A stretch of DNA of 64,000 bases from Methylocystis parvus OBBP (GTDB lineage Bacteria; Pseudomonadota; Alphaproteobacteria; Rhizobiales; Beijerinckiaceae). Under the pieces are notes generated by a model that saw only the letters and a list, made by a program, of their open reading frames with translations, had not been told where the DNA came from and did not search any database. The position numbers and the translations under genes were made by a program. Shown in pieces: positions 36,158 through 45,356 of this stretch. How positions within the stretch are numbered: the stretch's first letter is position 1; the number at the start of each line of letters is the position of its first letter. The DNA lies in contig NZ_CP092970.1 of assembly GCF_027571405.1 (NCBI RefSeq), positions 62,001 through 126,000 of the forward strand, given 5' to 3'.

Positions 36158-37122
36158 TGCTTGCCCCTCGCATCCTTCGCGGGCGCAGCGGCCCCAACCG
36201 AAAAGATTGGCGAGACGCCGGACTTGGTTTGCTTGCCCGCGTCATTCGCGCCCGGCGCCGTATCAGTGAGGTTGAGGCCAAGCGCCTTGAACACCGCCGG
36301 ACATTCGGGATCATCGAGGCCGCTCATGCAGCCCACCGCGCCGCCCTTGTCGACGGTAATGTCGCTGTTCGCGAGCAATGTGGTTAGGTCGACGTCGATT
36401 TGCTGCGTTTTCGGATCGAAGCGGTCGAAGACGACGGCGAAGCGATTGCCATGGGCGCAGGAAACGATCTCGCCGGTCGCAGGATTGCCCTTACATCCCG
36501 TCGAGCCGAGATGCACCATCCAGCCCCGCGATTTCGATCCGTCGGTCTTGACGACGGGAGCGGGCGGATAGACCTCGAAGGTGAAGAAGCGGCGCCCCGC
36601 CTGCCAATTCCACGCCATGCCGGCGATGTCGAGCGGAGGCGGCGCGGTCTCGACATTGGAATGATTGATCGAAACGGCCTTGCCGTCGACCATGCTCTCG
36701 ACCGGCGCGCCTACCGAGAATGAGAGGCCAACATACGCGCCGCGCGGCACCGTTCCGATGACGCGCGTATTCTTGGCTGGATTGCTCTCGCTGCATGCTG
36801 CGCTTCCGCCGCGCGCATCCTTGAAATCAAGCAGAGCGACATCGGCATATTGCCAGTCGTTCTGCTCCAGCGACACCGGCGTGTACGCGCCTTTGGCGTC
36901 GATCATCTCGAAGCCGTAGACATAAAAGCGGGCTTCTTGCAGCTTGCCCGGAAGACGGTCAGCGCCGAGATTGCTCAATGGGGCGCCGCAGCCCACTTCC
37001 CGTCCGTCCGCCATCAGCGCGAAATTGATAGCGACCGGCTGCTGCTTCGCCGAAGCGGCCTGACTCACTGACGCCGAAAAGACGGCCATCGCAAGGACGA
37101 TCGGAATGACCGAAATGCGCAT
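36154..37122 (-). CDS. mbnP: MbnP, periplasmic copper-associated partner of MbnH
   Basis: 322 aa with signal peptide (VLAMAVFSASVSQAASA). Carries the MbnP family regions INFALMADGREVGCG, ARFYVYGFEMID, and the Trp-rich MAWNWQAGRRFFTFEV expected to hold the modified Trp, plus paired Cys residues (GCGAP/AACSE; TGCKG/VSCAH; GCMSG/ECPAV). Binds copper after MbnH action. It follows mbnT by 79 bp with an AAAGGG ribosome site. Confidence 0.92.
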   Translation of the reverse strand: MRISVIPIVLAMAVFSASVSQAASAKQQPVAINFALMADGREVGCGAPLSNLGADRLPGKLQEARFYVYGFEMIDAKGAYTPVSLEQNDWQYADVALLDFKDARGGSAACSESNPAKNTRVIGTVPRGAYVGLSFSVGAPVESMVDGKAVSINHSNVETAPPPLDIAGMAWNWQAGRRFFTFEVYPPAPVVKTDGSKSRGWMVHLGSTGCKGNPATGEIVSCAHGNRFAVVFDRFDPKTQQIDVDLTTLLANSDITVDKGGAVGCMSGLDDPECPAVFKALGLNLTDTAPGANDAGKQTKSGVSPIFSVGAAAPAKDARGKQ

Positions 37123-37201
37123 TCATTTTCCCTTTCTGCTTCAGGGCTCATTAGACGCCGCTATGCGCGACGGTCTTGATGATTCGCACGCTTCAAAAGA
37201 G

Positions 37202-39790
37202 CTAGAATTCCAACCGCAGGGAGCCGATTATGGTTCGCGGGGTTCCGGGCATGATCTGGAACCGTGATGCCGAGCTCGCATAATAAGTCGTGTCCAAGAG
37301 ATTTTTGGCGTTTAGCTGCGCCGTCAGATGCGCTGGACCGACGTCGAAACGGTAGGCGAGCATTCCATTTAGGATCGCATAGGCAGGAATCGTGAACGAG
37401 TTGGCGTTGTCGCCGAAAGCGCTTCCCACGACCTGCGCGCCGCCGCCAATGCTGAGACCCTTGAGTAAGCCGTCAGCGTCATATTTGACCCAAAGATTGC
37501 CCATATTCTTGGGAACGGTGGGAAGCCGATTTCCGGCAATAAACAGCTGAGTGTTGATTTCGGTGAGCGGATTGTAGAGCGAACCTTTGGTGACGCGTAC
37601 GTCGTCATGTGTATAATTGGCGATCACGCTCCAATTCTCGTCTATTCGCCCCTTCAGATCGACCTCGAATCCTTTGCTCTCCGCTTCGCCCGCGACCAAC
37701 GTGTTCCCGGGATTAGTCGGATCCGGCCCCGGGACGTTCGTCTTGACAAGGTCGAAGTAAGCCAGCGTCAGCAAGAGACGCTTATCCAAAAATTCAGCCT
37801 TGATGCCGCCTTCCCATTCATAGGACCGGACCGGTGGCAATGGTGTCGGAATCGCGCTGCCCGCGTTGAGTCCGTTATCGGCGTTGAGCGATTTGGTGTA
37901 GTTCGCGTAGAATGAGAGCCACGGCATTGGCTGAATAGTCAGACCGACACGAGGACTGAAAGCCTTGCTCCAATTCGGGCTCACAATCCAAGCGGTGCGC
38001 AGATCGTTGTTTTTCACCTGCCAGTCAACTTCCGCCCAATCGTATCGACCGCCGAGAAGCAGATGGATTTTATCGTCCCAGAATGAAATTGTGTCCTGGG
38101 CATAAACGCCCTTCCAGGATTCCGCATTTGTGGTGAATAGGTTCGGCGTCACGCCAGCAAAGTTGCTTCCATAAATTGGGGCATAGATGTTGAACGTGGG
38201 CAGATATTTCGACGCCGGAACGACAAGATAGAAGGGCGCGAGCGGCTGGTAATTGCTATAATAGTCAAATCCGACCAACGTGGAGTGGCTCAGGGGACCG
38301 GTGACGAACCTACCCTTCAGATCCAGATTTGTGGCCATGCCTTGATTGGTGACGGACTGGTAATAGGAGCCGCGTGTCAGGACGCCTGTCGCTTGATTGA
38401 GGCCGATGATGGACACGGACGATAGATCTTGACCCTGACTCCTATAGTATAGCCTATTCGTCAGGCTCCAATTTTTGTCGATGTCGAAAGTCCAATCGTA
38501 TCCATAATATCTAAGGTCGAAGCGCTGCGGAAGCTTGCCGGTGTACGACGGGTCTTGAAGATAGCGTGTGATTGGAATCGACGCCGGCCTGTTGCCGACC
38601 GCGACGGTGTTGGACTCGGGCATGACCACGTCATGCATGAACTGCAAGTCGATATTGGCCCTGAATTGGTCGTTCGGGCGGATGGAGAATGTCGGAGCCA
38701 GGAAGTAATATTCTTTGTTTGCAAAGTCCTGGAAGGAGTCGGAACGCACATAGCTCCCGTTGAAGCGATAGGCGAGCGTTTTCTCCTTGTTCAAAGGCGC
38801 CGTGGCGTCCACCGTGGTCCGGGTGAAGCCATATGAGCCGGCCTGCTCCTGCACAGAATAATAAGGCGTGTCTAAGGGGCGTTTTGGCACGAGATCAACC
38901 AAGCCGCCAGGCTCGGATCGCCCATAGAGCATCGCCGCGGGACCTTTCAAAACGTCAACCGACTGAAGATTGGCGGTATCGACGTTCATAAGTTGGTATT
39001 GACGCAAGCCGTTGAAGTAAATGCTTGTATTCGTCGAAAAACCACGAATCATAAGGCCGGTGTAGAAGGAGCTGTTGGGCACGACGAGAACGCCGCTGGA
39101 ATTGCCCACGACAGCGTTATTCAGGTCGATCGCCTGCTGATCGTCCATCGTCTCGCGCGTGATGACCTGCACCGAGAATGGCGTCTTCATCAAGGGCATG
39201 TCGGTCTTCAGCGTCGTGCTCGCCGTGTCGGCCATGTAGCCCGTCAGCCGCCCGCCCAACGCCTCTTTCCCGGTCAGGGGACCGCTCGCGGCGCCGGCCC
39301 CGGACCGGCCGCCGCCGCCTTGGGAGACTGCCCGGGCTGGCCGCGGGCGCGCTGCGGCTACGTCGATCGTCGGTAAGGAACGCGCCCCGCGCGGGCTGGC
39401 GTCGTTGGCCGCATTGCCAGCTTGGGCCAGCACCACTGAAACCGTCTCACCGTTCTCGCTGAGACGATAATGGAGGCCGGTTCCAAACAACAGCGCGTCA
39501 AGCGCGCCAGCGAGTGAATAATTGCCGGCTAAACCGGGCGTTCTAAGTTTCGCGGTGAGATGCGAGCGATAGATCAAGCGCACGCCGCTCTCGTCCGCCA
39601 GCCTGTTTAATGCAATGTCCATTGATCCCTGGGGGATTTGATAGCTTTTGACCGCCTCGGTGAATTCCTTCTGCGTCATTGATGCATGGGCGATCGCGGG
39701 GCTGCCGAGGCCGACGACCTTTACTCCAATTCCGATGGCTATGGCGGTCGTTCCCGTTAGTCTTTTCTTCTGCCCGCACTTGATCGCCAT
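37202..39790 (-). CDS. mbnT: MbnT, TonB-dependent methanobactin receptor with STN signalling domain
   Basis: 862 aa. Signal sequence, then an STN domain (~45-120: IPQGSMDIALNRLADESGVR, GALDALLFGTGLHYR), a low-complexity linker, a plug (TPFSVQVITRETMDDQQ, VDVLKGPAAMLYGRSEPGG) and a 22-strand barrel ending IGSLRLEF with terminal Phe. The STN domain marks a FecA-type transducer that touches MbnR in the periplasm when Cu-methanobactin binds. It has its own promoter copy (39839-39866). Intact. Confidence 0.93.
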   Translation of the reverse strand: MAIKCGQKKRLTGTTAIAIGIGVKVVGLGSPAIAHASMTQKEFTEAVKSYQIPQGSMDIALNRLADESGVRLIYRSHLTAKLRTPGLAGNYSLAGALDALLFGTGLHYRLSENGETVSVVLAQAGNAANDASPRGARSLPTIDVAAARPRPARAVSQGGGGRSGAGAASGPLTGKEALGGRLTGYMADTASTTLKTDMPLMKTPFSVQVITRETMDDQQAIDLNNAVVGNSSGVLVVPNSSFYTGLMIRGFSTNTSIYFNGLRQYQLMNVDTANLQSVDVLKGPAAMLYGRSEPGGLVDLVPKRPLDTPYYSVQEQAGSYGFTRTTVDATAPLNKEKTLAYRFNGSYVRSDSFQDFANKEYYFLAPTFSIRPNDQFRANIDLQFMHDVVMPESNTVAVGNRPASIPITRYLQDPSYTGKLPQRFDLRYYGYDWTFDIDKNWSLTNRLYYRSQGQDLSSVSIIGLNQATGVLTRGSYYQSVTNQGMATNLDLKGRFVTGPLSHSTLVGFDYYSNYQPLAPFYLVVPASKYLPTFNIYAPIYGSNFAGVTPNLFTTNAESWKGVYAQDTISFWDDKIHLLLGGRYDWAEVDWQVKNNDLRTAWIVSPNWSKAFSPRVGLTIQPMPWLSFYANYTKSLNADNGLNAGSAIPTPLPPVRSYEWEGGIKAEFLDKRLLLTLAYFDLVKTNVPGPDPTNPGNTLVAGEAESKGFEVDLKGRIDENWSVIANYTHDDVRVTKGSLYNPLTEINTQLFIAGNRLPTVPKNMGNLWVKYDADGLLKGLSIGGGAQVVGSAFGDNANSFTIPAYAILNGMLAYRFDVGPAHLTAQLNAKNLLDTTYYASSASRFQIMPGTPRTIIGSLRLEF

Positions 39791-39838
39791 AACTAACCCC
39801 TAAAGGAAATCCGGGGACAATTCGTCCCTCTAATTTCT

Positions 39839-39866
39839 TTGACGATCAGGGGAGGAATTTGGAAAC
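39839..39866 (-). promoter_or_regulatory. candidate MbnI-type promoter of mbnT
   Basis: On the minus strand GTTTCC (39866-39861) and CGTCAA (39844-39839) are separated by 16 bp. The same pair and spacing recur at 41373-41400 inside a larger similar block. The CGT -10 core is typical of iron-starvation ECF sigmas. Downstream a short palindrome GGGAC-N5-GTCCC (39814-39828) falls at the transcript start. Confidence 0.55.
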
Positions 39867-40003
39867 GTTCCGCACTGAAAATTTTCTTTGATCGGCGCTG
39901 ATTGCTACTGTTTCGCCATGCGCAGGATCGAAAGGTAGCTGACCTGCCCCTGAAAAACTCGTCCAGCTTGGATTAGAGTCCGGCCTATTGCAGGACGGAC
40001 GAG

Positions 40004-40399
40004 ATGAAGAAGAAGCGGTTCACGGAAGAGCAGATCATCGGGATTTTGCGGGAGCAGGAAGCGGGCGCGAAGGTCTCGGATCTTGCGCGCAAATACGCGG
40101 TTTCGGAGGCGACGCTCTACAATTGGAAAGCCAAATTCGGCGGCATGAACGTCTCCGAAGCCAAGCGTCTGAAGGCGTTGGAGGACGAAAATGCGAAGCT
40201 GAAGAAGCTTCGGGCCGATCAGTTGCTCGAAGCGTCGGCGCTCCGGGAGCTTCTGGGAAAAAATGGTAGGGCCCGCCGTCAAGCGCGAAGCCGTCGCGCA
40301 CCTTCGGGCCGTCATGGGCCTGTCGGAGCGTCGGGCCTACGACATCGTCGCCATCGACCGCACGACGGTCCGCTATGCGCCAAAGCGGCCGGTGGATAA
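40004..40399 (+). CDS. IS3-family OrfA
   Basis: Begins MKKKRFTEEQIIGILREQEA, an HTH region (LARKYAVSEATLYNWKAKFG) followed by a leucine zipper (LKALEDENAKLKKLRADQLL). Homology ends at ~residue 88 where the A-rich slippery site lies; the rest of the frame is read-through. DNA-binding part of the transposase. Confidence 0.85.
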   Translation: MKKKRFTEEQIIGILREQEAGAKVSDLARKYAVSEATLYNWKAKFGGMNVSEAKRLKALEDENAKLKKLRADQLLEASALRELLGKNGRARRQARSRRAPSGRHGPVGASGLRHRRHRPHDGPLCAKAAGG

Positions 40400-41190
40400 G
40401 GAGTTGCGCGAGAGACTTCGGGAGCTCGCCAATGCGCGCCGCCGTTTCGGCTACCGGCGATTGTTCGTTCTGCTGCGTCAGGAAGGCGAGCGCTCCGGCA
40501 AGAACCGCATCTACCGGCTTTATCGCGAGGAAGGGCTCACGGTGAAGAAGCGCCGCGCCCGCCGTCGCGCGGTTGGAATGCGGGCACCGAACCTTGTCGA
40601 GGCGAAGCCGAACGCGCGTTGGTCTTTGGACTTCGTGCACGACCAGTTCGCCTGCGGCCGGCGGTTCCGCATCCTCAATATCGTCGACGACGTGACGCGC
40701 GAATGCGTGGCGGCGATCCCAGACACGTCGATCTCGGGGCAAGCGCGTCGCCCGGGAGCTGTCGACACTGATCGGGCGGCGCGGCAAGCCCGGCATGATC
40801 GTCTCCGACAACGGGATCGAGTTCACCTCGAACGCCATCCTGTCCTTTGCCAGCGAGAGCAAGATCGAGTGGCGTTACATCGCGCCGGGCAAGCCGATGC
40901 AGAACGGCTTCTGCGAGAGCTTCAACGGGCGCATGCGCGACGAGCTTTTGAACGAAACGCTTTTCCTTAGCCTCGACCACGCGCGCGAGAAGATCGGCGC
41001 CTGGGTCAGCGACTACAATCATCGATGCCCGCATTCATCACCCGGCTACGCAACGGCGGCAGAATATGGGGCCAATCTCACCGCAACAGGCGACCGGCTG
41101 CACAACCCCGACCAGCTCCGCCGATCGCCTGTTGCTACATCCGCGCCCTCGGGCGTATCAAACGCCGGGACTCTAATCGCCACTGGATGA
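40263..41190 (+). pseudogene. IS3-family OrfB transposase, frameshifted
   Basis: The rve core starts with REAVAHLRAVMGLSERRAY, includes ARWSLDFVHDQF (first Asp), then shifts frame near 40738 at TSISG, where one G too many in ggggcaagcg breaks the frame. It resumes as [20 protein letters not shown] with SDNGIEFT (second Asp) and [17 protein letters not shown] (Glu). Inactive unless the shift is suppressed. Confidence 0.85.
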
Positions 41191-41308
41191 AAGTTCAGGG
41201 CAGGTCAGCCGCACAAGAGCAGCCGCGTTTTGATTGAGGTCGTCCTCGGCCAAGCAGATCTGCCAACCGGCCCTGACGCTCTCTAAACTATGAGATCAAT
41301 CACATTTT

Positions 41309-41338
41309 CTGTGATTGGGCGATTCCGCCCAATCACAG
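41309..41338. repeat. perfect 13-bp inverted repeat
   Basis: CTGTGATTGGGCG-ATTC-CGCCCAATCACAG, a very stable hairpin with a 4-nt loop, between the IS3 end and the orphan promoter downstream of mbnR. No U-tract on either strand, so not a classic terminator. It would sit in the leader of any transcript from the orphan promoter. Confidence 0.6.
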
Positions 41339-41372
41339 CGTGAACTAGGGACAAACTGTCCTTCTATTTCCC

Positions 41373-41400
41373 TTGACGGACGGGAGTTGAATTCGGAAAC
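41373..41400 (-). promoter_or_regulatory. orphan copy of the mbn-type promoter
   Basis: GTTTCC (41400-41395), 16 bp, CGTCAA (41378-41373) on the minus strand, starting 37 bp after the mbnR stop, with a GGGAC-N5-GTCC repeat below it (41348-41362). The block from about 41357 to 41440 resembles 39816-39900 upstream of mbnT. No gene follows before the IS3 element, so it appears to have lost its gene. Confidence 0.5.
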
Positions 41401-41436
41401 GTCGCCATTGAAAAATTCTTTTGGAAGCGTTGGCCG

Positions 41437-42381
41437 CTATCCGTGCAGAATGACAAGATAGTTCGTGAGGCGAATAGCCTTTATGTCCAGAGATTCCTCA
41501 ATCACTTTGAGCGCGCCGAGCGGATCGTCAGCATCGAAGACGCCACTCACCCGCAGCTCACGCACCGCTGCGCTCGGCGTCAGAAGATAGCCCTGATGGT
41601 AGCGGGCAAGAGTCGCCACGACCTCGCCCAGCGGCCGGTTCCTGAAAATCAGTTTGCCGCGGCGCCAGGCTGTTTCATCATTTACGTCAACGATCGTGGG
41701 ACTAGAAATCGACGTCTCTGGCCCAAAAATGCTTTGCTGCCCCTCTGACACGACCTTTGCGCCCCCTTGGCTGGAAATGGTGACGCGATGCTTAGCTACC
41801 GTTACTCGCGCTATATCACCGATTAAGGCAATATCGAAGGTCGTCCCCAGCGCCGTCACCGAACCAGACGCCGCCGCAACGACGAAGGGCCGAGCTGCAT
41901 TCGGCTCTGCTTCGAACCAACCCTCGCCCTCAATCAACGTCACCTTGCGCTCTGCACCGCGATAATTGACGGCAATGGCGGACTTGCCGCCCAGATGGAC
42001 ACGCGATCCATCGTCCAGGGTGATGGTGCGAGTTTCTCCCGCTACCGTCCGGAAGTCAGCACGCAGCAGGAGAGATAGTTCGTTCCAGGAGAGCATAAGC
42101 ACGAACAAGGCCACGAGCGCCGCAGAAGCAACAGAGGCGATGCGGCGCTGGCGCGAGGCGAAAGCCCCGACGTGCGCCCTTTCCGGCCGTATTGCGCGGA
42201 CCTGGGAGCAAAGAAGCTCAATTTCCTCGAACGCCTCTCTATGCTCCGGCTTCTCGGCCAGCCATTTCTCAAAGGCGCGACGATCCGACCGAGGCATGGC
42301 GCCGGCATCGCGTTTCACCCACCATTCGGTGGCGACGTCGTGAATATCGTCACCCTTCGATCTGTCATGTTCATCGTTCAT
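41437..42381 (-). CDS. mbnR: MbnR, FecR-like anti-sigma/regulator
   Basis: 314 aa. An N-terminal FecR cytoplasmic domain (DVATEWWVKRDAGAMPRSDR, FEKWLAEKPEHREAFEEIE), one TM helix (VASAALVALFVLMLSW), and the periplasmic FecR domain (GETRTITLDDGSRVHLGGKS, LIEGEGWFEAEP) ending in an STN-like C-terminus. It holds MbnI inactive until MbnT with bound Cu-methanobactin signals. It lies 101 bp after mbnI. Confidence 0.9.
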   Translation of the reverse strand: MNDEHDRSKGDDIHDVATEWWVKRDAGAMPRSDRRAFEKWLAEKPEHREAFEEIELLCSQVRAIRPERAHVGAFASRQRRIASVASAALVALFVLMLSWNELSLLLRADFRTVAGETRTITLDDGSRVHLGGKSAIAVNYRGAERKVTLIEGEGWFEAEPNAARPFVVAAASGSVTALGTTFDIALIGDIARVTVAKHRVTISSQGGAKVVSEGQQSIFGPETSISSPTIVDVNDETAWRRGKLIFRNRPLGEVVATLARYHQGYLLTPSAAVRELRVSGVFDADDPLGALKVIEESLDIKAIRLTNYLVILHG

Positions 42382-42482
42382 GCGGGCAATGCCATGCCTC
42401 CCCTCGTCCCGTCCCGCCGCAGGCGTGTCCCTATTTATATAGAATTACCCGAAGGGAAAAACCAAGAACCTTGCCTGAAAGA

Positions 42483-42971
42483 TCATCGCAACGCCTTCCT
42501 ACAGCGCTGAATGGCAGTTTTCATATGTCGCTCGACCATCTTCCTTGAAATGCCCAATCGCTTGGCGATCTCATCGTGACCAACGCCCTCATACATGCGC
42601 ATCATGAAAACTTCCCGGCATTTTGGGGGGAGCGCCCCGACCGCCGCAGCAAGCTGTCGCGAATTGTCGAGGGCTTCCAGGCTTTCTTCTGGCGTTGGAT
42701 CGGACGACAGCGCGTCAGGGACGCGATCATCGAAGACCAAGACCTTAAAATCATTGATGCGGCGGCGCGTGAAATCGGTCGCCAGATTTGCAGCCGTTCG
42801 ACGGAGATAAGCCGAAGGATCGGCGATATCCTTTCCGTCATGGGTCGCGACGAGGACCCTGGCGTATGCTTCCTGAAGAAGATCCGGAGCCTCCTCCCTG
42901 CCGACTCGGCGGGTCAGAAATTTGAGAAGCTCCCTTTTGTTGTTCTCGAAGAGATGGCGGATGAGCTGCAT
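42483..42971 (-). CDS. mbnI: MbnI, ECF sigma factor (FecI-like)
   Basis: 162 aa from the ATG at 42971, which has GAGGG 5 bp upstream; the TTG at 43016 has none. Sigma region 2 (APDLLQEAYARVLVA, YLRRTAANLATDFTRRR) and region 4 (LPPKCREVFMMRMYEGVGHD, AKRLGISRKMVERHM) are complete. FecI-type sigma, paired with MbnR, expected to direct transcription of mbnT and biosynthetic genes. Confidence 0.92.
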   Translation of the reverse strand: MQLIRHLFENNKRELLKFLTRRVGREEAPDLLQEAYARVLVATHDGKDIADPSAYLRRTAANLATDFTRRRINDFKVLVFDDRVPDALSSDPTPEESLEALDNSRQLAAAVGALPPKCREVFMMRMYEGVGHDEIAKRLGISRKMVERHMKTAIQRCRKALR

Positions 42972-43107
42972 CTTGCCCTCGGGCGCTAAATAGTCTGAAC
43001 GCCGGTTCACCCCCAAGAAGCTCGAGCGGCGTCAGAAATAGGCGACAATAGATCGCCGAAAGCCTCTCGACTTTTCGGGTCGAGGGAAAACGGATGGGCC
43101 CGCGCTC

Positions 43108-43133
43108 ACGCGGAGCAAGTTTTTTCAGGAAAC
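43108..43133 (-). promoter_or_regulatory. weak third match to the mbn promoter, upstream of mbnI
   Basis: GTTTCC (43133-43128), 17 bp, then CGTG (CGT at 43110-43108) on the minus strand, 137 bp before the mbnI start and overlapping the end of the previous gene. The -10 differs from CGTC and the spacing is one longer. Possible autoregulation of mbnI. Confidence 0.25.
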
Positions 43134-43541
43134 AGGCGGCGCGCGCGACGACCAAGTGATCAACCAGCCTGCGACAGGCCTGGGATCATCGAAGTCCCAA
43201 CGATGAGAAATACGACCCGGCTCGGGGAGTAGGTCGACGACGGCGCTGTAAATGACCGCAAAAGCGAGCACGGAGGCCGCGCGGGCGCTGGCTAGGCAAT
43301 AGGCGCAGCATTTGGCCTGATCATTATGACCATCCGCCGGATCACCGTCGCCGTTAGGGCTGCATGGAGAGACTGTGGCCTCAGCGGTCGGATACAAGCC
43401 CAAGGAGTCTGCCCAGTTGACGGGGCGGAGAAGCGGCGCGAACTGAAGAGCAAACAAGCAAAGCACGGCGCAAGCAACAACTGCGCGCCGAAAGAAATCG
43501 TGTTTTGCCCGCCCCAAATACATGGCTTGTGAAAATGCCAT
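43125..43541 (-). CDS. DUF2946-like exported protein
   Basis: 138 aa from the ATG at 43541. An N-terminal hydrophobic signal (AVVACAVLCLFALQFAPLL), then Cys/His metal-binding-like spacing (CSPNGDGDPADGHNDQAKCC, AYC), and a tail GWLITWSSRAPPVS. The protein at 56294 has the same plan and the same WSSRAPP ending. Such small proteins often accompany copper-linked TonB receptors. It is upstream of mbnI on the same strand. A perfect CTTGACA-A-TGTCAAG palindrome (43546-43560) sits right before the start and may be its operator. Confidence 0.6.
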   Translation of the reverse strand: MAFSQAMYLGRAKHDFFRRAVVACAVLCLFALQFAPLLRPVNWADSLGLYPTAEATVSPCSPNGDGDPADGHNDQAKCCAYCLASARAASVLAFAVIYSAVVDLLPEPGRISHRWDFDDPRPVAGWLITWSSRAPPVS

Positions 43542-43559
43542 GAGGCTTGACAATGTCAA

Positions 43560-44029
43560 GCGCTAGCTTTGGAAAATTCGCCAGCCACGGGAGTGGCACG
43601 TCTCAAAATAGTAGATGCAAGCTGCTTTTCTCGTCCAGCGTGTGCGCGTTATTCGCTAGGGCGATCGGGTGAAGAAGTGGGTGACAAGATGCGTCTGAGC
43701 TGAATCTGTCGGAATCCTCTGAGAGTCCTCTCTGATTGGGGTCGTTGGCGTCAAGCCGTCCTGTCGCAATCGTAACTCTTTGGCAATCGTAACTCTCTTT
43801 GCTGGTCTCGTTCCCGTGGGTCACACGCTTCTCTTCGCGGTCGGCGCGTGGCCGCCGCATGATGGGGTCAGAAAGGCGGGGCGTCTCAATCTGTTTCACG
43901 ACTTTGCGGGCCTTCGCCGGCAGGTTCGAGACTCTTAACGAGATCACCTTGCCCATCGTCCCCACGGGAACGATCCGGATCGCTCTTTCGAGCGAATGCT
44001 TTGTGTTCGTCTCCCCGCTTTGGCTCGGG
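43560..44029. other. IS110 flank, no gene
   Basis: Sequence between the DUF2946-like gene and the IS110 remnant. It includes a ~18-bp tandem duplication (gcaatcgtaactctttg twice, 43768-43800). Open frames here are extensions of the transposase shadow and do not look coding. Confidence 0.4.
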
Positions 44030-44838
44030 TTAGGCGACCAGAGCGACCGCCGCCGCGGCGGGCTCCTTGCCAAAGCGGAATTCGACGCCATCGGTCCACA
44101 TGCGATGCAGAATGACGGCGAGTTTGCGCGCCACCGCCACACGGGCGCGCGCCATGCCACGATGTTTGGCGACCTTCACGCCCCAGGCGCGCAGAGACGA
44201 CCATTTGCGGCTGCGTGTGAGCAGCGTGTGCGCCGCCTCGTAAAGCGCCGTGCGGGCGAGTTCGTCGCCGCATCGGCTGATCCTGCCCTGGATGTCTGTC
44301 TCGCCGGACTGGTAGCGGGCCGGCGTCAGGCCGAGATGCGCGCCAACGTCTCTCGAATGCTGGAAGCGATCCGGGCGGTCGATCGTGGCGCGGAAGGCGA
44401 GGGCCGTGATCGGACCGACGCCCGGAGCGCTCATCAAGCGGCGACAAACCGCCTCCTTGCGCACGACCTCGAGCACCCGCTTCGTCAAACGAGCGAGTTC
44501 GCGCAGCATCGTGACGAGGATTGCGAGAAGGGGCTCGACGAGCGGCGTCGCCTCGGAATCACCGCCGGCCAATTCGCGGACGCGTTCGACAAAATCCGCC
44601 CGGCTTGGCGTGCCGAGCTTGACGCCGGCTTCCCGCAGGATCGCCCGCACCACGTTTTCGATCGATCGCATTTCGTTGAGGATAGTGCGGCGCGAGACAA
44701 GAAGCGAGCGCCATAGGCGACATTGCCGGCTCTTGACATGAACCTGCCGGAACCAGCTTTCACGATCCGGCCCGTCTCGTCAACGATACAGATCGAAGTC
44801 TCTTCCAATGACACGTCGAGTCCGACAAAATATCTCAT
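44030..44838 (-). pseudogene. IS110-family transposase with internal deletion
   Basis: Starts MRYFVGLDVSLEETSICIVD, the RuvC-like DEDD N-terminus, then after ~40 codons the middle region is lost and the frame changes. The C-terminal transposase_20 domain follows: LMSAPGVGPITALAFRATID, HLGLTPARYQSGE. The deleted middle would carry further catalytic residues, so it is inactive. Confidence 0.8.
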
Positions 44839-45015
44839 GGCTGCTCCTTCCCGATGCTCGTGGCGATTCGACACCGACCACGTTCTCACATCTCGACAGG
44901 AGCAGCCGCCCATCCGGGAGTAGACCCCAATCACCCCATCTGTTTGAGAATGGTTGAAGGCTTGTCGCTGGCGTGATTCAAGCACGGGATGTGGACCCGA
45001 GCGAATCGCGCCAAG

Positions 45016-45232
45016 ATGGCCGCCATTGAAAAGCAAACCAAGCGGTATCCGACAGATTTGACCGACGAGGAGTGGACGCGCGTCGAGGCGTTTCTTCCGT
45101 CGCCAGCGCGGCGAGGACGAAAGCCCTCTGTGGAGTTGCGCGAGGTTTTGAACGCCATCCGCTACATCGCTCGCGCCGGCTGCGGCTGGCGCATGCTGCC
45201 GAAAGACTTTCCGCCTTGGCAGACCGTTTACT
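45016..45232 (+). pseudogene. IS5-family (IS427-like) transposase N-terminus
   Basis: 72 codons: [56 protein letters not shown], the DUF4096 N-terminal domain. It is cut exactly where the IS66 left repeat begins at 45233; the remainder is not found on the far side. Confidence 0.8.
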
Positions 45233-45356
45233 GTAAGCGCCGTTCCTCTCCCATATTGGCTTGAACCGCGAGAAGAGCTTGCAATCTATTGCGACAAGCA
45301 TTGCATATCTTTGGCGCAAAGCTTTGCAAACGATTGGTCGGTGTTGGGTTCGGTGA

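Larger units (their letters stand above)
39939..41208 (+). mobile_element. IS3-family insertion sequence between mbnR and mbnT
   Basis: Ends are imperfect inverted repeats: CTGACCTGCCCCTGAA at 39939 and, on the other strand, CTGACCTGCCCTGAA ending at 41208. orfA and orfB overlap with a run of six A (40258-40263) where -1 slippage normally makes the fused transposase. orfB has an extra frameshift, so the copy is probably dead. No 3-bp target duplication is recognisable. Confidence 0.82.
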
